Source of the DNA: Podochytrium sp. JEL0797
Taxonomy: Eukaryota > Chytridiomycota > Chytridiomycetes > Chytridiales > Chytriomycetaceae
Assembly: GCA_027596195.1 (NCBI GenBank)
Contig: JADGJG010000022.1
Span: 21,128 to 85,127, forward strand
DNA length: 64,000 nucleotides
Direction of reading: 5' to 3'
The notes beneath the pieces were generated by a model, which did not search any database, had not been told where the DNA came from, and saw nothing but the letters and a program-made list of their open reading frames with translations. Below are positions 33,983 to 45,655 of this stretch, piece by piece. The position numbers and the translations under genes were made by a program. Position 1 is the first letter of the stretch. Every line of letters starts with the position of its first letter.

Positions 33983-34403
33983 TTGAGTTGTTGGAGAAGT
34001 GGTTTGTTGGTTTCTTGGTGAATCACGAGTTGCTTGGTGTTCTGAGTTTGTACGCTTTCTCGGTCAGTATTCATTTGAAAGCGATGGGAACGCGGCAGGG
34101 GCGCCAATTCAGACAGGCAATCTCAGACCCAATACCTTGCTTTCTCTGCAACTCACTGGGGTAAGACTTGAAGCGGCTGTGCGGGGGGTTATTTGGGGTT
34201 TGCGAGATGACCACCGAGATTTTTCGGATGATTTTGTTGGCATTGAGGGCAAGGACTGATTGGAAAAACGAGCGTGTGATGATAACCAAATGGAATTCTC
34301 TCTCTTCCATATTCTCTATCTGTCTTATTTATAACCAATAAACGCTCTGAACAGACACCGAGCCACTCGCCCTTCGCTCATCCTGTGAAAATCCAAATTG
34401 CAA
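33983..34403. promoter_or_regulatory. Divergent promoter between STAND copy 2 and Derlin
   Basis: About 420 bp with start codons facing away on both sides. It is the intact counterpart of 29607-30020. TATTTATAA at about 34326 lies upstream of Derlin. No other motif is recognised. Confidence 0.5.
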
Positions 34404-35471
34404 ATGACACCGTTGGAAGAATGGTTTTATGAGCTCCCCATCATCACCAGGACATACATCACACTGGTGTTTGCTGAAACCATTGCTTGTGTGAGTACTT
34501 GACCTGCCCCTGAGACTGATATTGACCAACGAGACAGCAACTTGACTTTGTCAATCCATACCAACTGCACTTTTCCTATGACCTGATCTTTGTCGGGCAT
34601 CAATATTGGCGGCTTCTCACGAGCTTCTTGTACTTTGGGGGACTCTCCATCGACTTCTTGTTCCACATGTTCTTCCTGTGAGTTGTTTGTTTGATTTCTT
34701 CTAGCCTGGCTACTGACCCCTCCCCCATAGCGTGCGGTATTCCCGATCTCTTGAAGACGGATACTTTAGAGGAAGAACTGTTGACTTTGCGTGGATGCTG
34801 ATGCTCTCGATGGCCGCCATTGTGGTGAGTGCCCCCAAATCGCCCCCAGCCAATCACAAATCGACACCTTCACTGATCTTCGTTGTCAGACCATCACGCC
34901 CATCTTCTCTCCGAAAGCAAATTCAATTCCCTTCTTGAGTTCCCCGCTGAATTTCGTGCTGATTTACCTTTGGTCTCGAACGAACCCGACTGTGATGATG
35001 CACTTTTTTGGCCTGTTTGTCATCTCCGCGGCTTACCTCCCGTGGGTTTTCCTGGGATTCTCTTTGATTGTGCATGGAGTCTGGCCCACAGCAGACCTCG
35101 TTGGTCTGATGGTTGGCCACACCTATTTTTTCCTGGACGACATCTGGCCGCGGGGTGGAGGCGCGGTTGTGGCAGGAGTGCGAATGGAACGACCGCGTAT
35201 TGTTCGCGCTCCTGCAATTGTGAAGCAGTTGGTTGCGGTTGATTTCGCTGGAGGCAGAGGGGCTGGTTTCGGTGGCGTCGACGCGAATTTGCCGGTTGCG
35301 GAGTTTGGCGATGAGGCGCAAGAGCCTTTTCAAGCTGTTCCGGGTGCAACGGGGGACTACGAAGTTTGGAATCCTGATGGTGGTGATCATGCTGCGAATG
35401 GGTCAGAGAGTACGAATGCGAATGAGCTCAGACGGCGCCAAACTGAGGGAAACCATGAGGAGGAAGATTGA
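34404..35471 (+). CDS. DER1: Derlin, ER-associated degradation pseudoprotease
   Basis: Four exons from ATG 34404. Exon 1 is MTPLEEWFYELPIITRTYIT...ETIAC. Exon 2 carries QLDFVNPYQLHFSYDLIFVG and the derlin WR motif (HQYWRLLTSFLYFGGLSIDF). Exon 3 has SRSLEDGYFRGRTVDFAWML. Exon 4 gives FLSSPLNFVLIYLWSRTNP, PWVFLGFSLIVHG and GHTYFFLDDIWPR. Derlins are rhomboid-fold proteins without catalytic residues that move misfolded proteins out of the ER. The roughly 100-residue cytosolic tail has a Phe/Gly stretch (VDFAGGRGAGFGG) where a p97/Cdc48-binding SHP box would be; this is only a resemblance. The symbol is the yeast family name; DFM1-type is equally possible. Its 5' end was copied in the neighbouring duplication. 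Confidence 0.9.
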
Positions 35472-35927
35472 CAAGCTGCTTGGACGGAATAAAGCATCAG
35501 TTTTATTGGCGAAATGGATTACGGGACGAAATGGCCAATCGCAGCCTTGCATCGCCGAATTTCTCTGGAAATTCCCAGGAAATTCCCTGGCGGGGGAAAC
35601 TCAAGCCTTGACCTGATTAATTGTTAGCTGAAAACGATACTGTTTGCTTTCTCGTTGCGAGAATGCTGGAGAATTGCTTAGAGTGTTGCTTACGCATCTA
35701 GCCAACTGTTATCAGTGCCTCGCAACTTGATCTCGATTTTTTTCTTTGCGCTTTTTCTTTCACAGAATCGAGGTGAGCTTTCGCCGCCCATCAACTTGCC
35801 AACACCCCTGCATCCCCTGATACGCGCCGCCTTCGAACAATCTGCCATACAATCATGCGAAGCTCACATCCTCTCTGATAAATCTTTCTGTCGGCGTTTG
35901 CTGAACGCCATTATGTTCTTCTAGAAA
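35472..35927. other. Intergenic, 456 bp upstream of aconitase
   Basis: Contains the 3' end of Derlin and the aconitase promoter. Near 35560-35590 the palindromic-looking GGAAATTCCCAGGAAATTCCCTGG occurs. A frame at 35715-35924 has no ATG and is not called. No RNA gene seen. Confidence 0.5.
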
Positions 35928-38678
<2,751 letters not shown>

Positions 38679-39058
38679 GGGGTGGTGGTGTTCTTTGTCT
38701 TGTCGCGCATCGAAATGAAGATTTCTATTTTCTCTTTATACTTTTTTTTAAGAATGTTTTTCCGTTTCAGTTTGAAGATCTCATGTTTTTTTGCGAATTT
38801 TTTTTGTGTATGAGCTTGTGGAGTGATTGGCGCGTTTCCACTTATTCTGCACGTTCTGTTAATCTAAATTAATGATAAACCGGAAAAGAATCGCGAATGA
38901 AATGCAATCACAACCAATCGCCATTTTGTGGAGAATTTTTTCCTTATTTTTCTTGGAATTGCCCAAATTCATTCATTTCGCAAACAGTTAGCAGAGGCAA
39001 TTCGTTCATTGCGGGATCGGAATCGGCAACTTTCGTGAACCAGGCCAAAAACACAACC
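38679..39058. other. Intergenic, 380 bp between aconitase and the first PH-like gene
   Basis: AT-rich with T-runs near 38750 and 38795, consistent with 3' processing signals of aconitase. No gene or repeat recognised. Confidence 0.5.
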
Positions 39059-40408
39059 ATGCCGAACCGCGATCAAACGCACCAAGCCATCAAGTTCTTT
39101 CTCGGAGACGCACAGTCCACCGAGCTCCTCCGCGCTACCACCAACTCGCGCGCACCCTCCAAAAAGTCACTGCGCAGCCAAACTTCCATTGACGACCTCG
39201 ACAACATGTTCCGCGAAATCTCTGTCGTCGCCCCGTATCGGTACACGTCGTCTCCGCTCCAGGAACCCGTGTTCCCACCACCGCCCGCGATGGCGGCAGG
39301 TCTGCGTTCGTATTCGAGAAAGGGAGTTGAGAGTGTGGACCACACCCTTGTCTCTTGCACGAGCGGACACGCGTCGCTCGCTCCGCAATACAACTCTGCC
39401 ACCGCTGCCACACCGGCACGCAAAATGCCCACCTCGGCATCGTCCTCAACACATCGAGGCGTTGTCGTAGCATCTCGACCGAGTTTGGACAGCTTGAACA
39501 ACCCCCTGCCGCGTACGTCCTCCACGGCCTCCTCTTCAAACCACAGTCGCGCCGCATCAACACACCGCAGCTGTTCCACACATCACAGCGGTGGTGGTGG
39601 AGCTGCCAGCTCCGCACCTCCACTCACACCCACGTCCCCGAAGCAAGAATACGCTTTCCCTTCACGCAAGGGATCCGCCACATCGTCCCTTCACGCACTT
39701 TCTTCCTCCATGTCGAGTCTGGACGCGATCGAGATGCATTGGGATGCTGCCAATTGTCGACCTGTTACTTCGAGTCCTTCGAACCATTCGTACAACTCCA
39801 CTACAACGACAACTGCACTCAAGTCCGAATTCCTCGCCATCCAACGCACAACCTCCCCCGCACCCCTCTCCCCCACAGACGTGTGTTGCGGAATCGTGAA
39901 GCATGAAGGCGTCGATGCAACGGGTAGTGGCGGTGTGTTTCCGTTTTTTGGAAAGTCCGGATCCACTCAAGCGGGGAGACAAGTGGGTGTGATTGTGTTT
40001 CAGAACGCGAGTATTGCGTTGCATGGGGTCAAGAAATCGATGGTGGATGGGTTGGGGTTGTTGGGGCCGGGGAGTGGTCCGGTTTTGTGTTCGAGCGTTG
40101 CAACCAGGAGGGCAGGAGGAGGACACGATGAAGACGCGATTCGCACCCTCGTGTCAACACTAACGGATAAAACGGCCGACGCCATCCTCCACTTGACGCG
40201 ACAGAGCACCGTGCGCAGGGTGCAAGAGAAGGATCGGTATTTGATGCTGGTCACGGGGAGACGCGTGCGGAGGAGTAAATTGGCCGTGCTGTTTCACGGG
40301 GCCATGAAGGAGGAAGAGAACGCGTCGTGGGTGTTGGAGTTTGATACCAGTGAGTCCATGACGCGGTGGAAGGTGGTGTTGAGGGCTGCGATTTTGAATG
40401 CAAAATAG
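39059..40408 (+). CDS. Ser/Thr-rich protein with C-terminal PH-like domain, member 1
   Basis: Single exon; the frame is open from 38897 but ATG 39059 (MPNRDQTHQAIKFFLGDAQS) is the likely start, giving about 449 residues. The first 300 residues are low-complexity Ser/Thr/Pro/Ala with basic patches (RAPSKKSLRSQTSIDDLDNM), probably disordered and phosphorylated. The C-terminus is divided: VGVIVFQNASIALHGVKKSM, then DKTADAILHLTRQSTVRRVQ, RYLMLVTGRRVRRSKLAVLF and finally SWVLEFDTSESMTRWKVVLR. The last motif is the typical C-terminal helix of a PH-like domain with its conserved Trp. Two neighbours share this arrangement and the W-x-L-x-F/C-x3-ESM-x2-W motif. Lipid or protein binding at membranes is inferred from the fold only. 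Confidence 0.65.
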   Translation: MPNRDQTHQAIKFFLGDAQSTELLRATTNSRAPSKKSLRSQTSIDDLDNMFREISVVAPYRYTSSPLQEPVFPPPPAMAAGLRSYSRKGVESVDHTLVSCTSGHASLAPQYNSATAATPARKMPTSASSSTHRGVVVASRPSLDSLNNPLPRTSSTASSSNHSRAASTHRSCSTHHSGGGGAASSAPPLTPTSPKQEYAFPSRKGSATSSLHALSSSMSSLDAIEMHWDAANCRPVTSSPSNHSYNSTTTTTALKSEFLAIQRTTSPAPLSPTDVCCGIVKHEGVDATGSGGVFPFFGKSGSTQAGRQVGVIVFQNASIALHGVKKSMVDGLGLLGPGSGPVLCSSVATRRAGGGHDEDAIRTLVSTLTDKTADAILHLTRQSTVRRVQEKDRYLMLVTGRRVRRSKLAVLFHGAMKEEENASWVLEFDTSESMTRWKVVLRAAILNAK

Positions 40409-40484
40409 ATGTATAAAAAGGAAATAAAATTCAATTTCAACTTATGTAAAAAGCTTGCAAAATTCATTTCGTTTATAAGCTTTT

Positions 40485-42155
40485 ATGCAACAACGAGGCG
40501 TGAAAATAGTAATGATCAAATCTCCTTCGAGCACACCGGCCATGGACCGGCAATGGTCCCTCGCAGGGCGTTTTGAATTTCAACGCAGCCCCATCGTGGA
40601 ATCCACCAAAAAGCTCCGGATCCGGCCCCCACGGCTCACGACTTGCGAGAACGACAACATGTTTCTGACCATTTCAGCACCCAGCCCGGTCCAGACTATG
40701 CCTCCTCAGCACCTGCCGCTCCCGTCCGAAAAGTGTGCGGACGCTTCGCCCCACACGACGGAAACGTTCCACTCGTTCGTGTTGAGCAGCTTGGAAAGGA
40801 GTTACTCTGATCTAGCCACCACCAATCCTCAAGAAAACCCAAGAATATCTCAAGAAGAGAAACCAAGAATCCGAACCGAACGCACTTCCTCCATCGTTCG
40901 CCGCCGCAACAAGACTCCCGCCGCGCCACTCGTCCAACCGCCACTGGAACCACCCCGTCTACGCACGGCGGTCACTTCAGAACCGGTCTCACCAGTTTTA
41001 CCCTCCATGACGTCAAGATCGTTCACGGACCAACCGTCGTCCTTTTCGTCGCCCGTGAATTCGTCTCAATCGAGCTTGTCGCGTCCAACTCGCAGCGGTG
41101 GTGGTGGGATGACGCCGTCTCCAACTCCTACTGCTGGGTTTCTCCTACCGGTTTCTTTACCTCCACAAGCTTTGGAGCCGAATTCTACGACCGTTGCTGC
41201 TCCCTCCCACTTTTTCCGAACCGGCATTCCAACCAACAAGACCGCATTCGCCGAATACATGATGAAAACGACCCACCCCTCCACTACTCCCGAGAGACGT
41301 CCTGTCCCGCAGAAACCCAGTGCACCACCTCTGGCGGCAAGCCCCGCTTCAGCACCCACAAAACACTCCTTCCGGTCCTTGACCGAATGTCCAAACGCAT
41401 CCACCCAAACTTCTTCATCGTCCGTGGTTCAAAGGGACAGGATGAGTCAATCTGCTTTTGTGGCGTACATGGCGCAACGGTCTGGTCCACCAGCGGTGGT
41501 GGCGTCTCCTCCCCAAATGGCGATTCCACGTACAAGCACCGACTCTTGTTCCACGCAACGCGAAAGTGTGGAATCTGGGGACACGGTGTTGTCCAAAACA
41601 ATTGAGACAGAGTCACAACAAGCAGGTGCAATGGACTTGTCAGTGCCACGGTACGCGATCGTGAATCACACTCAGCTCGGGTCCCCCGTTGCTGCATCTA
41701 CCAGCTCTCTTTTCGGGTGGAAACGCGCATCAGTAGTGGGAGGTGTGAAGCCGATGGTGTGGACGCAGTTTGTGCTCGTTGGGATGGAGGGACTTTTGTT
41801 TCTGTATCCGGTTCCGAAACGCGGTGGTGCAGAGGGATGGTTTAAAACACTCGCTAGTGGGGGGATGTTCGCAATGACCCAGTGCGGACGTGACGCGATG
41901 AAGCAGCGGCGAGAGGTTTCGATGGGGGTGTTGAATAACTTGCCGTATGCGGTAATGGAGGTGACGCGGGATTCAGATGCTGTGGTGGAGGAAGGGGTGG
42001 GATTGTTTACGCTGCAGGTGATGGGGACGGTGGTGAGGAAGAGTGTGGGTGGGGTGGAAACGAGAGTGGAGGGGGTAAAGTGGTTGGTGGAGTGTGATGG
42101 GGAGGAATCCATGCGCGAGTGGACGCGATATATCCAGGCAGTTTCGAAATTATGA
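40485..42155 (+). CDS. Ser/Thr/Pro-rich protein with C-terminal PH-like domain, member 2
   Basis: Single exon of 556 residues from ATG 40485, with alternative starts at 40512 and 40542 (MDRQWSLAGRFEFQRSP). About 400 N-terminal residues are Ser/Thr/Pro-rich with repeated acidic and basic patches (ENPRISQEEKPRIRTERTSS; TKHSFRSLTECPNASTQTSS). A GIPTNKTAFAEYMMKT segment and a DRMSQSAFVAYMAQRSG segment share the xxAFxxYM pattern. The C-terminal domain reads VWTQFVLVGMEGLLFLYPVP, GVLNNLPYAVMEVTRDSD, FTLQVMGTVVRKSVGGVETR and VKWLVECDGEESMREWTRYI. It ends with the same Trp-containing helix as its neighbours. It lies 76 nt after member 1 on the same strand. Confidence 0.65.
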   Translation: MQQRGVKIVMIKSPSSTPAMDRQWSLAGRFEFQRSPIVESTKKLRIRPPRLTTCENDNMFLTISAPSPVQTMPPQHLPLPSEKCADASPHTTETFHSFVLSSLERSYSDLATTNPQENPRISQEEKPRIRTERTSSIVRRRNKTPAAPLVQPPLEPPRLRTAVTSEPVSPVLPSMTSRSFTDQPSSFSSPVNSSQSSLSRPTRSGGGGMTPSPTPTAGFLLPVSLPPQALEPNSTTVAAPSHFFRTGIPTNKTAFAEYMMKTTHPSTTPERRPVPQKPSAPPLAASPASAPTKHSFRSLTECPNASTQTSSSSVVQRDRMSQSAFVAYMAQRSGPPAVVASPPQMAIPRTSTDSCSTQRESVESGDTVLSKTIETESQQAGAMDLSVPRYAIVNHTQLGSPVAASTSSLFGWKRASVVGGVKPMVWTQFVLVGMEGLLFLYPVPKRGGAEGWFKTLASGGMFAMTQCGRDAMKQRREVSMGVLNNLPYAVMEVTRDSDAVVEEGVGLFTLQVMGTVVRKSVGGVETRVEGVKWLVECDGEESMREWTRYIQAVSKL

Positions 42156-42161
42156 TAAACG

Positions 42162-42329
42162 ATGTAAATAGAATATGTGATAGATAAAAAGCTTGTGCAG
42201 TCTATTTTCATGCTCTCGCGTTAGCATGCGCCCCAAAAATGATCAGGATAAAAAAAGTGGATGCGAAATGTGAGATACAAATGTAAATAGAATATGCGAT
42301 AGATGGAAAGCTTATGCAGTCTATTTTCC
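42162..42329 (+). repeat. 49-bp direct repeat in the PH-gene spacer
   Basis: Copy A at 42162-42210 and copy B at 42281-42329 both read ATGTAAATAGAATATG(T/C)GATAGAT...AAGCTT(G/A)TGCAGTCTATTTTC with about four mismatches. The 70 bp between them is unrelated. They lie between the converging ends of members 2 and 3, so this may be a copied 3' region. Confidence 0.8.
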
Positions 42330-42439
42330 CCTCGCATTCACAAAATAAAAAGGAAAAAAACAGAAAATACAACAAAATACAACGCGCCCCGCTCCGCATG
42401 CGCTCAACGCACCCCCGCTATTGGCGTCCAAATCATCAC

Positions 42440-43366
42440 TCACTCCTCCTCAACACTACACCGCACTTTCGCCATATCTGCCAGCAGATTCTTAATCACG
42501 GTCATCCACTCCATCATGCTCTCTGGATTCTCAAACTGCAGCATCCACGTCTTGTCCTCCAAAAAGCCAAAATCGAGGACCGTCGCAGAGGTGCTCGAGA
42601 CGGAGGCAAAGGAGGCTGAGTCAGCCGTGTTTTCCATCTTTTTGCCCGTGACTCGCAGCACGTAGACGCCCTTTTCGCTGACGTGGATTTCAGATTCTGT
42701 CGTCAGCCGTAGTACGCTGCTGGGTGGATCGTGCAGTGAATTGGGACTGATTGTGGGCGGCAGAAAGTGCGGGTTCGAAGAGACAGTTGGAGCGTCGAGG
42801 TAGTTTTGGATGGAGGAGCCGAGTGAATAGAAGGGTCCGTTCATTGTATCGGTTTGAGCAGCATAGCGGTCCTTCCTTGTAGTGTGGTACTGGATCAGCT
42901 TGTCGCCATAGAGGACGGTGAGATAGGGAGTCCATGTTGACTTGTCTCTTCCGAGCCAGTTGCGCTTTGCCTTTTCGCGGCGGATGATTCCGTAGAGACA
43001 GTTTGGCTGCATCAGCAGAAAGCGCAGGGCCACGTGCGGGTCGCTTTTTTCGAGGAAGCCGGCGCCTTGGATGGCTGCGAGGGACGGCCGCGGCACACCC
43101 GCGAGCGTCGCAGCCCGCGGCTTTCTTGAAGACGCTGATGACGTCATCGACGGCAGCGACTCGAGAGAGAGTCCAGACAGCGACGTCGTCGTCGTCCTCG
43201 TCGAAGGCGTCATTCGGTGCGAGCTACTCGAGCGTTCGAGGGCCACAGGAAGCGACATGTTGGCACTGCGGTCCATCGGAGCAGTGGCTGCCGCACCAAG
43301 TGACTGGAGGTACAAGGCGTACGGGTCGTCGTCGTCGTCGTTTGAGGTGGGGTGTGTGTTGGTCAT
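42440..43366 (-). CDS. Ser/Thr-rich protein with C-terminal PH-like domain, member 3
   Basis: Single exon of 308 residues from ATG 43366 (MTNTHPTSNDDDDDPYALYL). A short Ser/Thr-rich N-terminus (SRKPRAATLAGVPRPSLAAI) leads to the PH-like domain: NCLYGIIRREKAKRNWLGRD, then KSTWTPYLTVLYGDKLIQYH, SSVLRLTTESEIHVSEKGVY, VLRVTGKKMENTADSASF and KTWMLQFENPESMMEWMTVI. The terminal helix has the conserved Trp and the ESM motif shared with members 1 and 2. This is the most canonical PH domain of the three because it has the beta1-beta2 basic loop (RREKAKRNW). The gene is convergent with member 2. I do not recognise a named orthologue. Confidence 0.7.
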   Translation of the reverse strand: MTNTHPTSNDDDDDPYALYLQSLGAAATAPMDRSANMSLPVALERSSSSHRMTPSTRTTTTSLSGLSLESLPSMTSSASSRKPRAATLAGVPRPSLAAIQGAGFLEKSDPHVALRFLLMQPNCLYGIIRREKAKRNWLGRDKSTWTPYLTVLYGDKLIQYHTTRKDRYAAQTDTMNGPFYSLGSSIQNYLDAPTVSSNPHFLPPTISPNSLHDPPSSVLRLTTESEIHVSEKGVYVLRVTGKKMENTADSASFASVSSTSATVLDFGFLEDKTWMLQFENPESMMEWMTVIKNLLADMAKVRCSVEEE

Positions 43367-44017
43367 CAGATTTCAATTCAAAATTTGCCTTGATTTTAAT
43401 CAAAAACATTCCAATTGGGGCACTGACTGTCTGCAGTGCTGCAGAGGGAGCATCTACCATGCACAACAAATATTACTTGTGTGCCCATGTATCCACCCGT
43501 GTGTTTGAGGCGAAAAAACGAGGGTTCCCCCTTGGCAACCCTTTACTAATGATAGCGGAAAAAGTGCTGCCTTTCGGAAGAACAAAATCCCTTCCGGATA
43601 TCCATACTTGATCCTTGGACTGTCAAATCTTGTTGCGCGAGCCGTGAGCATCCTTCTTCCAACTCAATATGTAAGATGTTTTAAGTTGTCAATCAAATAT
43701 ATTCTTGGGCTTGTGCTGAGTGATCCCCCGACGTCTGATATCGGCAGTCTACCTCGCCTTCCTCAAATCCACCACCACAACTAACCCCGCTGGTGGCTTG
43801 TGAACCTTTGGGGTCCTCCACACAAGCGCATCCACCCCAACCAGCAACTGACAAGTTGGGGATCAGATCTGTGATTTGTGAAAAAAATCCATTCGATCAT
43901 TCGTTAATTTACACACTTCCGGCAGAAATCTCGTCAATAACGATTTCACGCGGATGGTGAAATACTGCATGACCAGTTCGCCTGGTCGAACATGCGAATC
44001 GAAAAAAGCACCAAAAA
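43367..44017. other. Intergenic, 651 bp, divergent
   Basis: Promoters of PH-like member 3 (minus) and the TPR-MYND gene (plus). Only short frames are found, none convincing. No repeat or RNA recognised. Confidence 0.5.
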
Positions 44018-45602
44018 ATGGCTGATGCAGAAGCACTCCGGCTTCAAGGCAACGAGGCGTTCGCAGCGAAGCGCTTTGACGAAGCCGTGGATTTGTACTC
44101 TTCGGCCATCGCCCTCAACGCGACCGACTTTCGTCTCTTTACGAACCGGTCGATTGTCCTGAGCAAACAAGGCGAGCACTTCTTGTCCTTCAGCGACGCC
44201 ACTTTCGCCAGCGACATTTCGTGTCTCAGCGCCAAGGCCTGGGTCCGCAAAGCGACTGCCCTTGAGGCCCTGCGCGAATTCGTGTTTGCCGAAGATGTGC
44301 TGAAATGCGCAAAACAAGTGCTGCCGGGCGATCCGCATCTCAAAGAACTCGAAGCAAAACTCATCAACTCAGACCGCACTAAGCCCTGCAACGAGCGCTG
44401 CAGCACAATGCGTTTCCTGTGGAAGGTCGTGGACATGGACGACGACGAGTTCAGGCGCCAGCGCAAGCTCTACAAACACATGCTGGAGCTGGGCGTCGAG
44501 TGCGGCATGGCCGATCTGGCCCTGTTTGCAATGCCCGTGGACGACGACACGCATATGGAACTCGAAGAGTCGAGCGATTCCACCCTCATGTTTCCCGTGC
44601 GCTTCATCATCAAGGAATCCCAACGCGTTCTACCCACTTTGATCTACTGCATCCAAACCTACCAAGGAAAGCGACTCAATCGCGTGATCGAAATCATCTC
44701 GTACCTGTTTGAACGCCACAACAAGACTTTCATGACGAAAGGGAATCTAGTCCACATTGACAAGCTCGCTGCGGTGCTGTGCCAGTTGCTCGACGACACC
44801 CCACACGGACGCGCGCATTACCAGTTTCTCAGAAAACGTCAATACCTGAATACCTCCGTTTTGGGTATCTTGCGCAAGCTGCGCCGTGGGCTCTCACTCC
44901 CGCTTGCCCGTCGTTTGTTTATGCGCGATGCAGTCGATCTCGACAGTTGAGTCCTCAGTTTCCTTTACCCCTTCCCAAAACCCTTCATCAGCTCATTCAT
45001 AACCCCCCTTCTCAAATAAATCAGTGTACGGCGCTTTCCGCGAAACCTGCCAAGAACTCAACCTCCCGATTTCCACCGACCGCTGCGACCTCGCCCTCGA
45101 CGCGCGCACGAGCACCATCTGCGAATCCCGCCGCCTGGCCACGTGTCGTCTCATCAACATGAGCGGCATGCTTGCGAATTTCGGTGCCCAGTTCGGAACC
45201 TCCCTTCCTGCCACAGATTCATGGGCTTACACGCCCAAATGCGGACTCTGGGAATGCACTGACATGGAAACACGGTCAAAACCGCACGAGTTTAGTTGCT
45301 CGCGGTGCGAGAAGGTGCATTATTGTTCTCGAGAGTGTGCCATGGATGACGATTTGAAGGGACATGCGCGGCTTTGTCCGGGGGGTGCGAGGCCGGGGGA
45401 CAAGGAGCGTCGGAATCCGTCCACGGTGCCGGAGCAGAAACACTGTGGCAATTGTTTGGCCCCAGAGTCGGCTGTGGTAGGGTCGGAGGGAAAGTTTAAA
45501 AAGTGTAGCAAGTGTCAGGTGGTGAAATATTGTGGGCCGTTTTGTCAAGAGTATCATTGGAAGATTGGGGGGCACAAGAAGGAGTGTGGGGAAGGACTTT
45601 GA
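44018..45602 (+). CDS. TPR protein with two MYND zinc fingers
   Basis: Two exons joined near 44947-45024 (DLD to MYGAFRETCQEL, phase 1). The N-terminus is a three-TPR array (EALRLQGNEAFAAKRFDEAV, SSAIALNATDFRLFTNRSIV, SAKAWVRKATALEALREFVF), the type that binds HSP90/HSP70 C-termini. A helical middle (LPTLIYCIQTYQGKRLNRVI) follows. Exon 2 carries two MYND-type clusters: FSCSRCEKVHYCSRECAMDD with HARLC, and CGNCLAPE, CSKCQVVKYC, FCQEYHW and HKKEC. Having two MYND fingers in one protein is unusual. TPR plus MYND recalls the SMYD and zinc-finger co-chaperone groups, but no SET domain is present. Function unknown. Confidence 0.82.
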
Positions 45603-45655
45603 GTTTTTTTATATTCGTTATTCTTTATTATCAAATTAAAAGTGTAACTTGTGGG

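Larger units (their letters stand above)
25821..34572. repeat. 4.37-kb direct tandem duplication with breakpoint inside Derlin exon 2
   Basis: Unit 1 is about 25821-30191 and unit 2 about 30192-34572. Both begin CCGAGTCTGCAACGA and end CAATCCATACCAACTGCACTT. Each unit contains a STAND gene on the minus strand, a divergent promoter and the 5' end of a Derlin gene on the plus strand. At the internal junction (about 30191) Derlin exon 2 runs directly into the CCGAGTCTGCAACG sequence found downstream of STAND copy 1. Outside the units, flanking sequence differs. Both STAND frames are open, with scattered substitutions and in-frame indels, so the duplication is not brand new. Confidence 0.9.

Noticed and set aside
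35715..35924. 69-residue frame with a hydrophobic start upstream of aconitase
   Set aside because: It starts with GTG, not ATG, and lies in the aconitase promoter region. The signal-peptide look is weak evidence alone.
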